From contig JANXQZ010000533.1 of NCBI GenBank assembly GCA_025353235.1, forward strand, positions 1-8,976: a DNA stretch of 8,976 bases. Direction: 5' to 3'. A program made the position numbers and the translations under genes. This stretch comes from Bryobacterales bacterium (lineage in GTDB: Bacteria; Acidobacteriota; Terriglobia; Bryobacterales; Bryobacteraceae). Below are positions 1-5,904 of this stretch, in pieces (the first letter of the stretch is position 1; the number at the start of each line of letters is the position of its first letter). The notes beneath the pieces are model-generated. The model made no database searches. It saw nothing but the letters and a program-made list of their open reading frames with translations, and was not told where the DNA came from.

Positions 1-2
1 GC

Positions 3-941
3 CAGATCGGAACGCTTCGAAAGGACGAAAACGCTCTCGATGCGTACCTTGACGAGCTATCGAGTGCCTTCGATTTTGAACGACTGAGGCGTTACCGGGT
101 GCTGATCGATTGCTGCAACGGAACGTCCGCGCCAATTTTGCGTCGGCTCAACCAGCGCTTTGGATTCGAATTCATCCTCATTAACGAGAAGACCGAGGGC
201 GTGGCGTTCGCGCATGAACCCACTACTTCGCAAAGCGCCGTCGCGCTGCAGCTGGCTCCCTTGGTGAAACCCGTGAGGGCGGACGCCGGGTTCCTATTCG
301 ATATCGATTCGGATCGCGTGGCCATGGCCACGGAGGAGGGCGTGCCGGTCTCCGAGGAGATGATGCTTCCGCTGCTGGCCGACTACCTGCTGCCGAAGGA
401 AACCGGGAAACTGGTGATCACGAATCTTTCCACGACTGCGCTGCTAGAGGAGATTGCGCGCCGGCATGGGGGCACGGTGATTCGCGTTCCAGTGGGCCGG
501 CAGGCGGCTATGGATGCGCTGGCGAGCTATCGGCCCGAACAGATCGGAGTCGCTGGTGAAGGGACCGGTGCCGTGATGATGCCGCGCTTCCGGTTTGTCT
601 ATGACGGGATTGCATCCATGCTGGGCGTGCTTTCCATGCTGGCAGAGCGCGGTGAGAGTTTGTCCCGCATCTTGGCTGGCTATCCTCGATTTTCAATTTT
701 GAAGGGGCAGGTGCCGCTTGTTGCCCAGCGCATTCCTGCGTTGCTGATGAAGCTGGAGCGCACGTATCAGGACGGCCAAGTGAGCGTCATCGATGGGCTG
801 CGGGTGGCGTGGCCGGACCGCTGGCTCCATGTGCGTGTGAGCCAGACTGAGGCGATTGTGCGGATCATTTGCGAGCAGCGCGGGGATCCTCCGAGGGCGC
901 TGTTTGATTCACTGGTGGAACAGGTGAGGAACTTTGCCTAG
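3..941 (+). CDS. Alpha-D-phosphohexomutase (phosphoglucomutase/phosphomannomutase family), 5'-truncated by the window edge
   Basis: The reading frame is open from the first bases, so the true start and domain I, which carries the catalytic phosphoserine loop, lie outside the window. Seen: the metal-binding loop DIDSDR (nt 300-317) fits the family pattern DxDxDR; a sugar-binding-loop equivalent GEGTGA (nt 555-572) is followed by a YDG segment; and a C-terminal phosphate-binding region HVRVSQTEA lies in the last 40 residues. These are domains II to IV of the family, which moves phosphate between C1 and C6 of hexose phosphates in the cytoplasm. The internal GTG at nt 99 is not the likely start, because mutase-like sequence continues upstream of it. 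Its stop overlaps the start of the next, paralogous mutase by 8 nt, so the two are probably co-translated. Oddities: the sugar loop and the phosphate loop (SQTEA in place of the usual S-x-TEP) depart from the classic motifs, so substrate preference is unclear. Family is confident; substrate is not. Confidence 0.85.
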   Translation, partial: QIGTLRKDENALDAYLDELSSAFDFERLRRYRVLIDCCNGTSAPILRRLNQRFGFEFILINEKTEGVAFAHEPTTSQSAVALQLAPLVKPVRADAGFLFDIDSDRVAMATEEGVPVSEEMMLPLLADYLLPKETGKLVITNLSTTALLEEIARRHGGTVIRVPVGRQAAMDALASYRPEQIGVAGEGTGAVMMPRFRFVYDGIASMLGVLSMLAERGESLSRILAGYPRFSILKGQVPLVAQRIPALLMKLERTYQDGQVSVIDGLRVAWPDRWLHVRVSQTEAIVRIICEQRGDPPRALFDSLVEQVRNFA

Positions 942-2292
942 AGAACACCTGCTCAAGATTGGGGTCTCGGGCATTCGCGGCGTAGTGGGCGAGTTCCTGA
1001 CACCCTCTCTCGCACTCGCGTTTGCTCAAGCATTCGGAACCTACGTCGGCGCTGGACGCGTAGTGGTTGGACGCGACACGCGTGCCAGCGGACCCATGCT
1101 GCAGCACGCGGTCCAGTGCGGCTTGTTAGCGGCCGGGTGCGAAGTGGTCGACGTGGGCATTCTGCCAACCCCCACCATTCAGATTTATACAGAGGCCTCC
1201 CATGCGCGCGGCGGACTGGCGATCACGGCATCGCACAATCCGCCGGATTACAACGCCTTGAAAATGTTCAACGCCCAGGGCTTGTTCTTCAACAATTACG
1301 AGCGCGGCGATCTGCTCGATCTCTATCATCAAAGCGATTTCCGGCAAGCGCTCAACGATGAGATCCGCGGAGTGGCCTGCGAATACAACGCCCCCGCAAA
1401 GCTTCACATTGAGCGCGTGCTCAAGTACGTGGATGCGGAACGTATTCGCGCGCGGCGCTTTCGCGTGGCGCTTGATGGCGTGAATGGAGCGGGATCGCTC
1501 CTCAGCGTGCGATTCCTGCGCGACGTGCTGGGCTGCGAGTTGCATGCCATTTCCGTGGACCCGACTCGGCCCTTCCCGCGCATAGCGGAGCCCCGGCCCG
1601 ATACATTGGGAGCGCTTTCCGATCTAGTCAGGTTGGAGCGCTGCGACACTGGTTTCGGGCAGGATCCCGATGGGGATCGACTGGCGGTGGCCGACGAACA
1701 TGGGCGCGTTCTGGACAACGACGATGTGCTGGCGCTAGCTGTCGATATCGCTTTGGCTCGGACTCCGGGCGACGTGGTGGTGAACCTCACCACCTCGTCT
1801 TCCATCGACGACGTAGCCCGCAAGCATGGGCGCAAGGTCTATAGGACCCCGGTTGGAGAAGCTAACGTCGTGGAAACGATGCAGGCTGTGGGGGCCGCGA
1901 TCGGAGGAGAAGGCGCGAACGGCGGGATCATTTTTCCGCCAGTCCACCCCTGCCGGGACAGTTACACGGGGATGGCATTCCTGCTGGATCGCATGGCGCA
2001 AGCCGGGCAGACCATGTCGGCTCTACAGGCCGCCCTGCCGCGGTATTATCGCAAGCTCGACAAGATCGCGTATGAGCACGGCCGCTTGGGTCCAATTATG
2101 CAGGCGTTGGACGAGCGGTTTGAGAAGGCGGTAAAAGATCGGACCGACGGGCTCAAACTGATTTTCCCGGATGGCTGGATCCATGTGCGCGCCTCTAACA
2201 CCGAACCACTCCTGCGGCTGGGCGCGGAGGCGACGTCGGAAGGGCGGCTGGAGGATCTTTTTGAGGAAGTTCTGCGGGTGGTGACAGGCTGA
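934..2292 (+). CDS. glmM: Phosphoglucosamine mutase / phosphomannomutase-like enzyme (GlmM-type)
   Basis: A complete 452-residue member of the alpha-D-phosphohexomutase family. Motifs in order: N-terminal GVSGIRG (10-16); catalytic serine loop TASHNP (98-103, phosphoserine Ser100); metal loop DPDGDR (244-249); sugar-binding loop GGEGANGG (324-331) followed by RD (341-342); phosphate loop RASNTEP (419-425). All four domains are present and the length is normal. If GlmM, it turns glucosamine-6-phosphate into glucosamine-1-phosphate for UDP-GlcNAc and peptidoglycan. The GxGG-type sugar loop resembles the archaeal/Bacteroidetes-type GlmM more than the E. coli GEQSGH loop, so phosphomannomutase or phosphoglucomutase activity remains possible. 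The start is TTG at 934, inside the end of the upstream mutase; AGGTGA (922-927) lies 6 nt before it, and later starts would remove the conserved GIRG motif. The family is sure; the symbol is a best guess. Confidence 0.88.
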   Translation: MPREHLLKIGVSGIRGVVGEFLTPSLALAFAQAFGTYVGAGRVVVGRDTRASGPMLQHAVQCGLLAAGCEVVDVGILPTPTIQIYTEASHARGGLAITASHNPPDYNALKMFNAQGLFFNNYERGDLLDLYHQSDFRQALNDEIRGVACEYNAPAKLHIERVLKYVDAERIRARRFRVALDGVNGAGSLLSVRFLRDVLGCELHAISVDPTRPFPRIAEPRPDTLGALSDLVRLERCDTGFGQDPDGDRLAVADEHGRVLDNDDVLALAVDIALARTPGDVVVNLTTSSSIDDVARKHGRKVYRTPVGEANVVETMQAVGAAIGGEGANGGIIFPPVHPCRDSYTGMAFLLDRMAQAGQTMSALQAALPRYYRKLDKIAYEHGRLGPIMQALDERFEKAVKDRTDGLKLIFPDGWIHVRASNTEPLLRLGAEATSEGRLEDLFEEVLRVVTG

Positions 2293-2330
2293 TGCAGGTT
2301 ACTCAATGGGAGCAGGCAGGGCATCAGGCT
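2286..2330. other. Imperfect inverted repeat at the convergent gene ends
   Basis: AGGCTGATGC (2286-2295) and GCATCAGGCT (2321-2330) are complementary at 9 of 10 positions, with a 25-nt loop. The pair spans the stop codon of the mutase and the stop codon of the convergent septum gene, which are only 6 bp apart. It could act as a bidirectional end-of-transcript hairpin, but no T-run follows on either strand and the loop is long, so a terminator role is only a possibility. Confidence 0.25.
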
Positions 2331-2628
2331 TTACCGAGCTGGGCGAGTTTGGAAGTATGAATTCGGTTTCATTCTTGCGGAGCATTTTAAGCTTTTTCCG
2401 AATTTCAAGATCTTGCTCAGAGGGTTTAAGGCGGAGATTGTCGAGGCGAACGCGCTTAGAATCATTCTCACGGGTGAGATTCGCATTCTCTTCCTCGAGC
2501 TGCCTGATCTCGCGCCGCTTAGCACTGAGAGCGGGGATACCTTGGGGTCCGCTGAGCGTTAAATAGCCATAGACACCCAGAAGGATGAAGGCAATCGTGA
2601 AGCTAAGCCGTCGTGCAAGCGAATCCAT
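2299..2628 (-). CDS. FtsB/DivIC-type septum formation initiator protein
   Basis: A 109-residue bitopic membrane protein. Residues 1-7 are short and basic, residues 8-25 form one transmembrane helix, GPQGI (27-31) follows it, and residues about 35-66 form a charged heptad-rich coiled coil (RREIRQLEEENANL and onward). A closing segment IRKKLKMLRKNETEFIL (76-92) matches the end of the FtsB/DivIC domain, usually with the pattern aRekLGm..pgE.v. Family members sit in the divisome with FtsL and FtsQ and help activate septal peptidoglycan synthesis. ATG at 2628 is supported by AAGGA eight nt upstream. The last 18 or so residues are proline/serine-rich and probably disordered. It ends tail to tail with the mutase and diverges from cutA. 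The G of the usual LGM motif is replaced (LKM), a mild departure. Family assignment is good; FtsB and DivIC cannot be told apart here. Confidence 0.85.
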   Translation of the reverse strand: MDSLARRLSFTIAFILLGVYGYLTLSGPQGIPALSAKRREIRQLEEENANLTRENDSKRVRLDNLRLKPSEQDLEIRKKLKMLRKNETEFILPNSPSSVKPDALPAPIE

Positions 2629-2645
2629 GTACTGCGTCCTTATTT

Positions 2646-2655
2646 GTTTATAAAC
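2646..2655. promoter_or_regulatory. Perfect palindrome with -10-like TATAAA on both strands, between divergent genes
   Basis: GTTTATAAAC is a perfect 10-bp palindrome in the 69-bp spacer between the septum gene (start 2628, -) and cutA (start 2698, +). Because it is symmetric it shows a TATAAA hexamer on each strand (2649-2654 on +, 2652-2647 on -). Distances would give a leader of roughly 12 nt for the septum gene, enough to include its AAGGA ribosome site, and roughly 37 nt for cutA. I see no good -35 box on either side, so this is a candidate shared promoter or a small operator, not a proven one. Confidence 0.35.
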
Positions 2656-2697
2656 TTGTTTTGGGAAAATAGCCAGTAAAGGGACAAAGAAATATCG

Positions 2698-3024
2698 ATG
2701 ACGGGCGATTTAGTGGTCCTATCCACGTGCGGTAGCCAGGAAGAGGCGGATCGGTTGGCCGATCTGCTGGTCGGCCAGAGGCTGGCCGCCTGTGTCACCG
2801 TGGTGCCGGGAGTGCAGAGTGTGTACCGCTGGAAGGGCGCGATCGAGCGCTCGCGCGAGTTCTTACTAATCATCAAGACTAGCCAAAAATGTTTTGAACA
2901 AATGAGTGCTGAATTGGTAAGGGCGCACTCGTATGCCGTCCCCGAGGTAGTCGCCTTGTCCGTAGTGGCTGGCTCGGCAGCCTACTTGGAGTGGATGGCC
3001 GAATCGCTCGAGAACGTCACATAA
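2698..3024 (+). CDS. cutA: CutA1-family divalent cation tolerance protein
   Basis: A 108-residue protein, the usual length for CutA1, a small trimeric PII-like ferredoxin-fold protein linked to copper and divalent-ion tolerance, with an unsettled molecular role. Family motifs are clear: QRLAACVTVVPGVQSVYRW (27-45), the matching KG (46-47), a strand with LLIIKT (56-61), HSYAVPEVVAL (77-87) corresponding to the family's HPYEVPE, and YLEWM (96-100). Cys32 in the AACV motif is kept. The proline of HPYE is serine here and the glutamate is alanine; the functional effect is unknown. The ATG at 2698 has only weak ribosome-site sequence in front of it. Its last 43 nt overlap, in antiparallel orientation, the end of the CBM9-like gene. 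It appears to be a single-gene unit. Confidence 0.92.
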   Translation: MTGDLVVLSTCGSQEEADRLADLLVGQRLAACVTVVPGVQSVYRWKGAIERSREFLLIIKTSQKCFEQMSAELVRAHSYAVPEVVALSVVAGSAAYLEWMAESLENVT

Positions 3025-3746
3025 GGGAACAGTTCCGGGATGTGCGAATCATAGTGGCCATGACGATTCCAAGTCCACCCGGCTCCCGGTGGAATGGGCC
3101 TGCCTTGCACATCTACTTGTTGGAATCGCGAGCAGTCGATGCGCCACACGTCGCCATCGTTGGGCGGCAACGCGCGACCATCAGCCAAGAGTTCCAAACC
3201 CTTCCAGGGAAGCGCGAGCTCGACCGACCAGCCCCGAGTTCCATCCACATGCACTGCGTGGCGCAGCCCGGGGTAGTCCCAGTCGAGAAATCCCCAGCGC
3301 TCGCCGCGCGGATGCACGTGGCCTCCCACGCCGTCGAGCGTCATCGTCCTTCGCTTGGCCGGATCGAACTCTGGCGTTAGCGGCACGTCTTTCCAGATCC
3401 AGAAAACTTCGTAAATTGTGTTGAGAGCGTTGATCTCAAACTCGTAGTAAGCGTCGGCGCCGGCGATGAATACTTCGAGATCGTTGTCTTCGTAGATGCG
3501 CGAATCGCGTTCGGTAAGCGTGGCGTGAACATGCGGCTCCTCTGCGGTGAAGCCGAAGTAGAGATGCTCGTCGTCCCACAGCATCGCTACTCGCGTGTCG
3601 TACCAGCCAGGCTCTCCTGTGACGATGTCCACGAAGCGATTCGATTTAGGGGCGGCTAGCCAGGATGGCTCGTCCAGCTTGCCGTCGATTGTGATCGGTC
3701 CGGCGGCGCGATAGCAGGTGTAAGGGGCGGGATTAATGCCGTACAT
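2982..3746 (-). CDS. Carbohydrate-binding family 9 (CBM9)-like protein
   Basis: A 254-residue protein of the CBM9-like / DOMON-like beta-sandwich type common in Acidobacteriota and Bacteroidota. Seen: the opening motif ITIDGKLDEPSW (18-29), VAMLWDDEHLYFGF (53-66), the acidic DNDLEVFI strand (87-94), YYEFEIN (100-106), and aromatic-rich C-terminal strands ending in a PELFPYVTF segment. The family binds sugars or polysaccharide ends; many members are uncharacterised and carry no catalytic domain, and none is visible here. There is no signal peptide, so a cytoplasmic site, or a missed N-terminus, is possible. ATG at 3746 is the first plausible start; no clear Shine-Dalgarno is seen, but TATAGC with a TG two bases before it lies about 14 nt upstream and may be an extended -10 with a short leader. 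It diverges from the DUF4126 gene over 44 bp and overlaps the cutA end by 43 bp. Ligand unknown. Confidence 0.82.
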   Translation of the reverse strand: MYGINPAPYTCYRAAGPITIDGKLDEPSWLAAPKSNRFVDIVTGEPGWYDTRVAMLWDDEHLYFGFTAEEPHVHATLTERDSRIYEDNDLEVFIAGADAYYEFEINALNTIYEVFWIWKDVPLTPEFDPAKRRTMTLDGVGGHVHPRGERWGFLDWDYPGLRHAVHVDGTRGWSVELALPWKGLELLADGRALPPNDGDVWRIDCSRFQQVDVQGRPIPPGAGWTWNRHGHYDSHIPELFPYVTFSSDSAIHSK

Positions 3747-3790
3747 ATTTTGAAGCTATAACAGTATGCGATAGTAAAGCCGGAGCGCGC

Positions 3791-4735
3791 ATGAACTCTA
3801 TCCCCATGCTGTCCAGTATCCTCGGACTCTCGTTTGCATCCGGCATAAATCTCTACGCGGCCGTGTTGGTGGTCGGTCTGGGCGAACGTTTTGGATGGAT
3901 CAGCGGACTTCCGGGTAGCCTGGACACGCTGGCTCATCCCGCTATCTTAAGCATCGCGGGAATAATGTACTTGCTCGAGTTCTTCGCCGACAAAATCCCC
4001 TTCGTCAGCGTTGCCTGGGACTCGATTCACACAGTGATCCGGCCACTTGGCGCCGCCGCACTGGCGCTGGCTTCTACCTCGAAATTAAGCCCGGAGCTGC
4101 AGGCGATTGCCATGTTAGCGGGCGGGTCCGTCGCGCTTGGCTCGCATTCCACCAAGATGGGCTACCGACTGCTCACCCATGCCTCGCCCGAGCCTGTGAG
4201 CAACTCGATCTTCAGCGTGGCCGAAGACTTCGGCGTGGTCGGACTAGTGTTGCTGACTTACAAGCATCCGATGATGGCGACGGGAGTGGTGGCTGCTCTG
4301 CTCATTGGAATCGCGATCGCGCTGCCGTTCCTTCTCAGGGTGCTGACCTTCCTTATCTCAGGTCTGGCGGGGCGGATCGCGGCCTGGTTTCGTTCGCCTG
4401 ACACTTGCGCCATCCCGGCTTGGCTCGCCCCGGAACTGGATGGAATCGGCTCTGGCCGCTCGGTGTACCGCTGTTTTGCGCGCAGGGTTCCCAAGGTCGC
4501 GCGCATGCGGCAGGGCTATTTAATCGTGTCCGAAAAGCAGTCGTATTTCGCTTTCCGGGGATGGGTGCGTCCACGCTTGATCCAGGTTTCGAATATGGCT
4601 CCCCGCGTTGATCGAGGACTGCTGTTCGACACGCTCGGCTCTGACGATTGGAGCGTTTATTTCACCAAGGATTGCAGCCCGGGAAATCAACCCCTCGCTA
4701 ACGGTCGCGGCTCGGTTCCGGTCACCGCTCGGTAA
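3791..4735 (+). CDS. DUF4126-family integral membrane protein with C-terminal extension
   Basis: Residues 1-200 match the DUF4126 pattern: LGLSFASGINLYAAVLVVGL (11-30), the signature EFFADKIP (63-70) followed by WDSIHTVIRPLGA (76-88), a small-residue helix near 105-118, and two to three hydrophobic helices at about 146-195. This predicts roughly five to six membrane segments. The role of the family is unknown. Residues about 205-298 form a soluble extension containing VARMRQGYLIVSEKQSYFAF and RPRLIQVSN, which looks like a folded beta-rich domain that I cannot name. The last 16 residues, NQPLANGRGSVPVTAR, are encoded by a probable dispersed repeat (4685-4740) and are unlikely to be ancestral. 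ATG at 3791 has GGAG five nt upstream. It stands alone, divergent from the CBM9-like gene. The domain call is confident; function is not known. Confidence 0.85.
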   Translation: MNSIPMLSSILGLSFASGINLYAAVLVVGLGERFGWISGLPGSLDTLAHPAILSIAGIMYLLEFFADKIPFVSVAWDSIHTVIRPLGAAALALASTSKLSPELQAIAMLAGGSVALGSHSTKMGYRLLTHASPEPVSNSIFSVAEDFGVVGLVLLTYKHPMMATGVVAALLIGIAIALPFLLRVLTFLISGLAGRIAAWFRSPDTCAIPAWLAPELDGIGSGRSVYRCFARRVPKVARMRQGYLIVSEKQSYFAFRGWVRPRLIQVSNMAPRVDRGLLFDTLGSDDWSVYFTKDCSPGNQPLANGRGSVPVTAR

Positions 4736-4740
4736 CGCTC
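4685..4740 (+). repeat. Probable dispersed intergenic repeat of Acidobacteriota (LANGRGSV-type)
   Basis: The segment holds two imperfect 15-bp direct copies, 4702-4716 and 4719-4733, identical at 13 of 15 positions with a 17-nt period. Its three-frame translation is the best clue: LANGRGSV in one frame, SLTVAARFRS in another, and RAATVSEG on the minus strand. From memory these short strings recur at the ends of many unrelated predicted proteins in Solibacter-like genomes, as expected for a repeat that runs into gene ends. Only one full copy is visible in this window, so its dispersed nature is recalled, not shown. It supplies the last codons and the stop of the DUF4126 gene. Confidence 0.45.
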
Positions 4741-4837
4741 GATCCTGGTCTTTCTGCCCGACGGACAAAATTGCTGAGGCGTTTTGTTCGCGCTTTGCGC
4801 TTAGTCAAGTGTGAAGCATAGATTCGAGGCCTTCCTG

Positions 4838-5740
4838 ATGACCAACAAACTCCGATTCATACTTGTTCTAGCCATGACCTTCGCCTGCGCGAACATAGCT
4901 GCCGCTCAAGCCATAGGTTTCGTCAACAATCAAAACTCGAACTCCGTCGACTTCTTCGGGGCCGTAGGGTCCAACGGCGGCATTCTCAATACAACCATAA
5001 ACTTCGATACTGCTCTGCTCGGGCTGCTTCAGAGCACCCTGTATGCCCCGCTGGGAGTGAATCTGGCGGCGACCGGTATTTTCTCGACGGTTGTGAGCGG
5101 TGTAGGTCCAAGCCAGGTCGGCACTACGGCACCCAGGTCATTCGGTGAGGGAATTCATCCGGAGTCTAAATATCTCGGGACTCCAGGAGATTTTCAGTCC
5201 ACGGGTTGTTTTGCGCCGGGTTGCGGCGGAAGCTTGACCATTTCGTTCGCCTTACCCGTGTTGGCCGTGGGGCTGTTCACCATCGATCTGTATAATCCGC
5301 CCAGCGCTCCCCACGTCGTAACGCTTGAAGCGTTTACGGGCCAGAACGGAACCGGCGCCAGCCTTGGCCGATTTTCCTCCGCATCCTTCAACTTTCAGCA
5401 GAACGCAATGTACTTTATGGGGGTGCTGAGCCCAGCGGGGAATATCGGTTCGGTGGTTTTCAATGATCCTAACGATGCGGTCAACGGTGATGTGATTGGC
5501 ATCGACAATATCCTATTCGCGCCAGCGCCTGGCAGAATGGTGCCGCCTCCCATCGACGTGTCGGGCAAGGTGAGCGTGACGCAGAACGGCTTTGGCCGGA
5601 ATCGCGCGACGGGGCTATATGTCGCGACGATGACTGTGAAGAACACGAGCAATACAACCATCAACGGGCCGATAGAAGTGGTGTTAGCGGTGCTCTCGCA
5701 GCGCACGTACCCGACGGCAATCGCCCTAAGTTCGTCGTAG
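4838..5740 (+). CDS. Secreted beta-sandwich protein of unknown function, C-terminally truncated
   Basis: A 300-residue product from ATG 4838. Residues 1-25 are a Sec signal peptide (MTNKLRF, hydrophobic core, likely cleavage after AAAQA). ATG 4838 has GAGG eight nt upstream and is preferred over the in-frame GTG at 4811. The middle resembles the extracellular beta-sandwich seen in PEP-CTERM-type proteins: SLTISFALPVLAVGLFTIDL, then FNFQQNAMYFMGVLSPAGNI, ending in GIDNILFAP. From about residue 239 a second domain begins (VSVTQNGFGRNRATGLYV, TVKNTSNTTINGPIEVVL), like the repeated Fn3-like or adhesin modules of acidobacterial surface proteins. That module breaks off after LS near residue 287 (nt about 5698). 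The last 13 residues are simply the antisense of an ECF sigma gene start. A C-terminal anchor is therefore missing, and the gene is probably a remnant. Confidence 0.7.
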   Translation: MTNKLRFILVLAMTFACANIAAAQAIGFVNNQNSNSVDFFGAVGSNGGILNTTINFDTALLGLLQSTLYAPLGVNLAATGIFSTVVSGVGPSQVGTTAPRSFGEGIHPESKYLGTPGDFQSTGCFAPGCGGSLTISFALPVLAVGLFTIDLYNPPSAPHVVTLEAFTGQNGTGASLGRFSSASFNFQQNAMYFMGVLSPAGNIGSVVFNDPNDAVNGDVIGIDNILFAPAPGRMVPPPIDVSGKVSVTQNGFGRNRATGLYVATMTVKNTSNTTINGPIEVVLAVLSQRTYPTAIALSSS

Positions 5741-5838
5741 GCAAGGGCGATTACTTCAGCCAACGCCTCGCTGTCTCCCGAACACCATCGACGCAGTCGT
5801 TCGGTGATGTCAGCGCGAGCATGATCATCGGGGCCCAT
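5395..5838 (-). pseudogene. 5' fragment of an ECF-like RNA polymerase sigma factor, running into unrelated antisense sequence
   Basis: From ATG 5838 the first 46 codons read ITERLRRWCSGDSEALAEV (11-29) and YDELRAIAVGYVR (34-46). This is the N-terminal part of ECF-like sigma factors of the TIGR02999 group, which usually continue RRERxxHTLQPT and reach about 185 residues through sigma regions 2 and 4. Here the match ends within a few codons after YVR (nt about 5701-5690). The remaining 100 codons down to 5395 are the antisense of the secreted protein gene and have no sigma features. Regions 2.2-2.4 and 4, needed for core binding and promoter recognition, are absent, so no working sigma factor can be made. 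The frame happens to stay open, so a chimeric 147-residue peptide could be expressed. A good -10 box lies just upstream. Only 5698-5838 should be read as sigma-derived. Confidence 0.75.
5690..5703. other. Breakpoint joining two 3'-truncated convergent genes
   Basis: On the plus strand the homology of the secreted protein ends at its LS codons (5693-5698). On the minus strand the sigma homology ends at YVR, with codon cgc at 5703-5701. Both matches stop within about 10 bp of each other, which points to one junction that removed the 3' ends of two formerly convergent genes. No terminal repeats or transposase are seen at the junction. Confidence 0.6.
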
Positions 5839-5849
5839 AGGCTTTTCCG

Positions 5850-5855
5850 ATTATA
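5850..5855 (-). promoter_or_regulatory. Consensus -10 box upstream of the sigma fragment
   Basis: The minus strand reads TATAAT, a perfect -10 hexamer, with 11 nt between it and the ATG at 5838. Transcription would start only about 5 nt before the start codon, so the message would be almost leaderless, and no Shine-Dalgarno is present. The upstream TTGCAG is only 12 nt away, too close for a normal -35 box. It would direct transcription across the breakpoint, antisense to the secreted protein gene. Confidence 0.4.
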
Positions 5856-5904
5856 TAAATGTTAGCTCTGCAACACTGCTACATCCCCGCGATTAGTACC
5901 AGGC

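Noticed and set aside
1126..1545. Long open frame on the minus strand inside the second mutase gene
   Set aside because: It is a shadow of a gene with strong motifs on the other strand; its product has no recognisable domain and the high GC content makes such frames common.
2286..2330. Rho-independent terminator between the mutase and the septum gene
   Set aside because: There is an inverted repeat, but its loop is 25 nt and no T-run follows, so I list it only as an inverted repeat.
4608..4814. Possible small protein downstream of the DUF4126 gene
   Set aside because: Most of it overlaps the DUF4126 gene in another frame and then reads through the repeat; there is no family signal or convincing ribosome site.
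4811..4837. Earlier GTG start for the secreted protein
   Set aside because: It would add nine residues in front of a normal signal peptide, while ATG 4838 has GAGG at a good distance.
5395..5697. C-terminal part of the minus-strand sigma frame as a novel domain
   Set aside because: It is exactly antisense to believable secreted-protein coding sequence and has no sigma features, so it is an accidental open frame.
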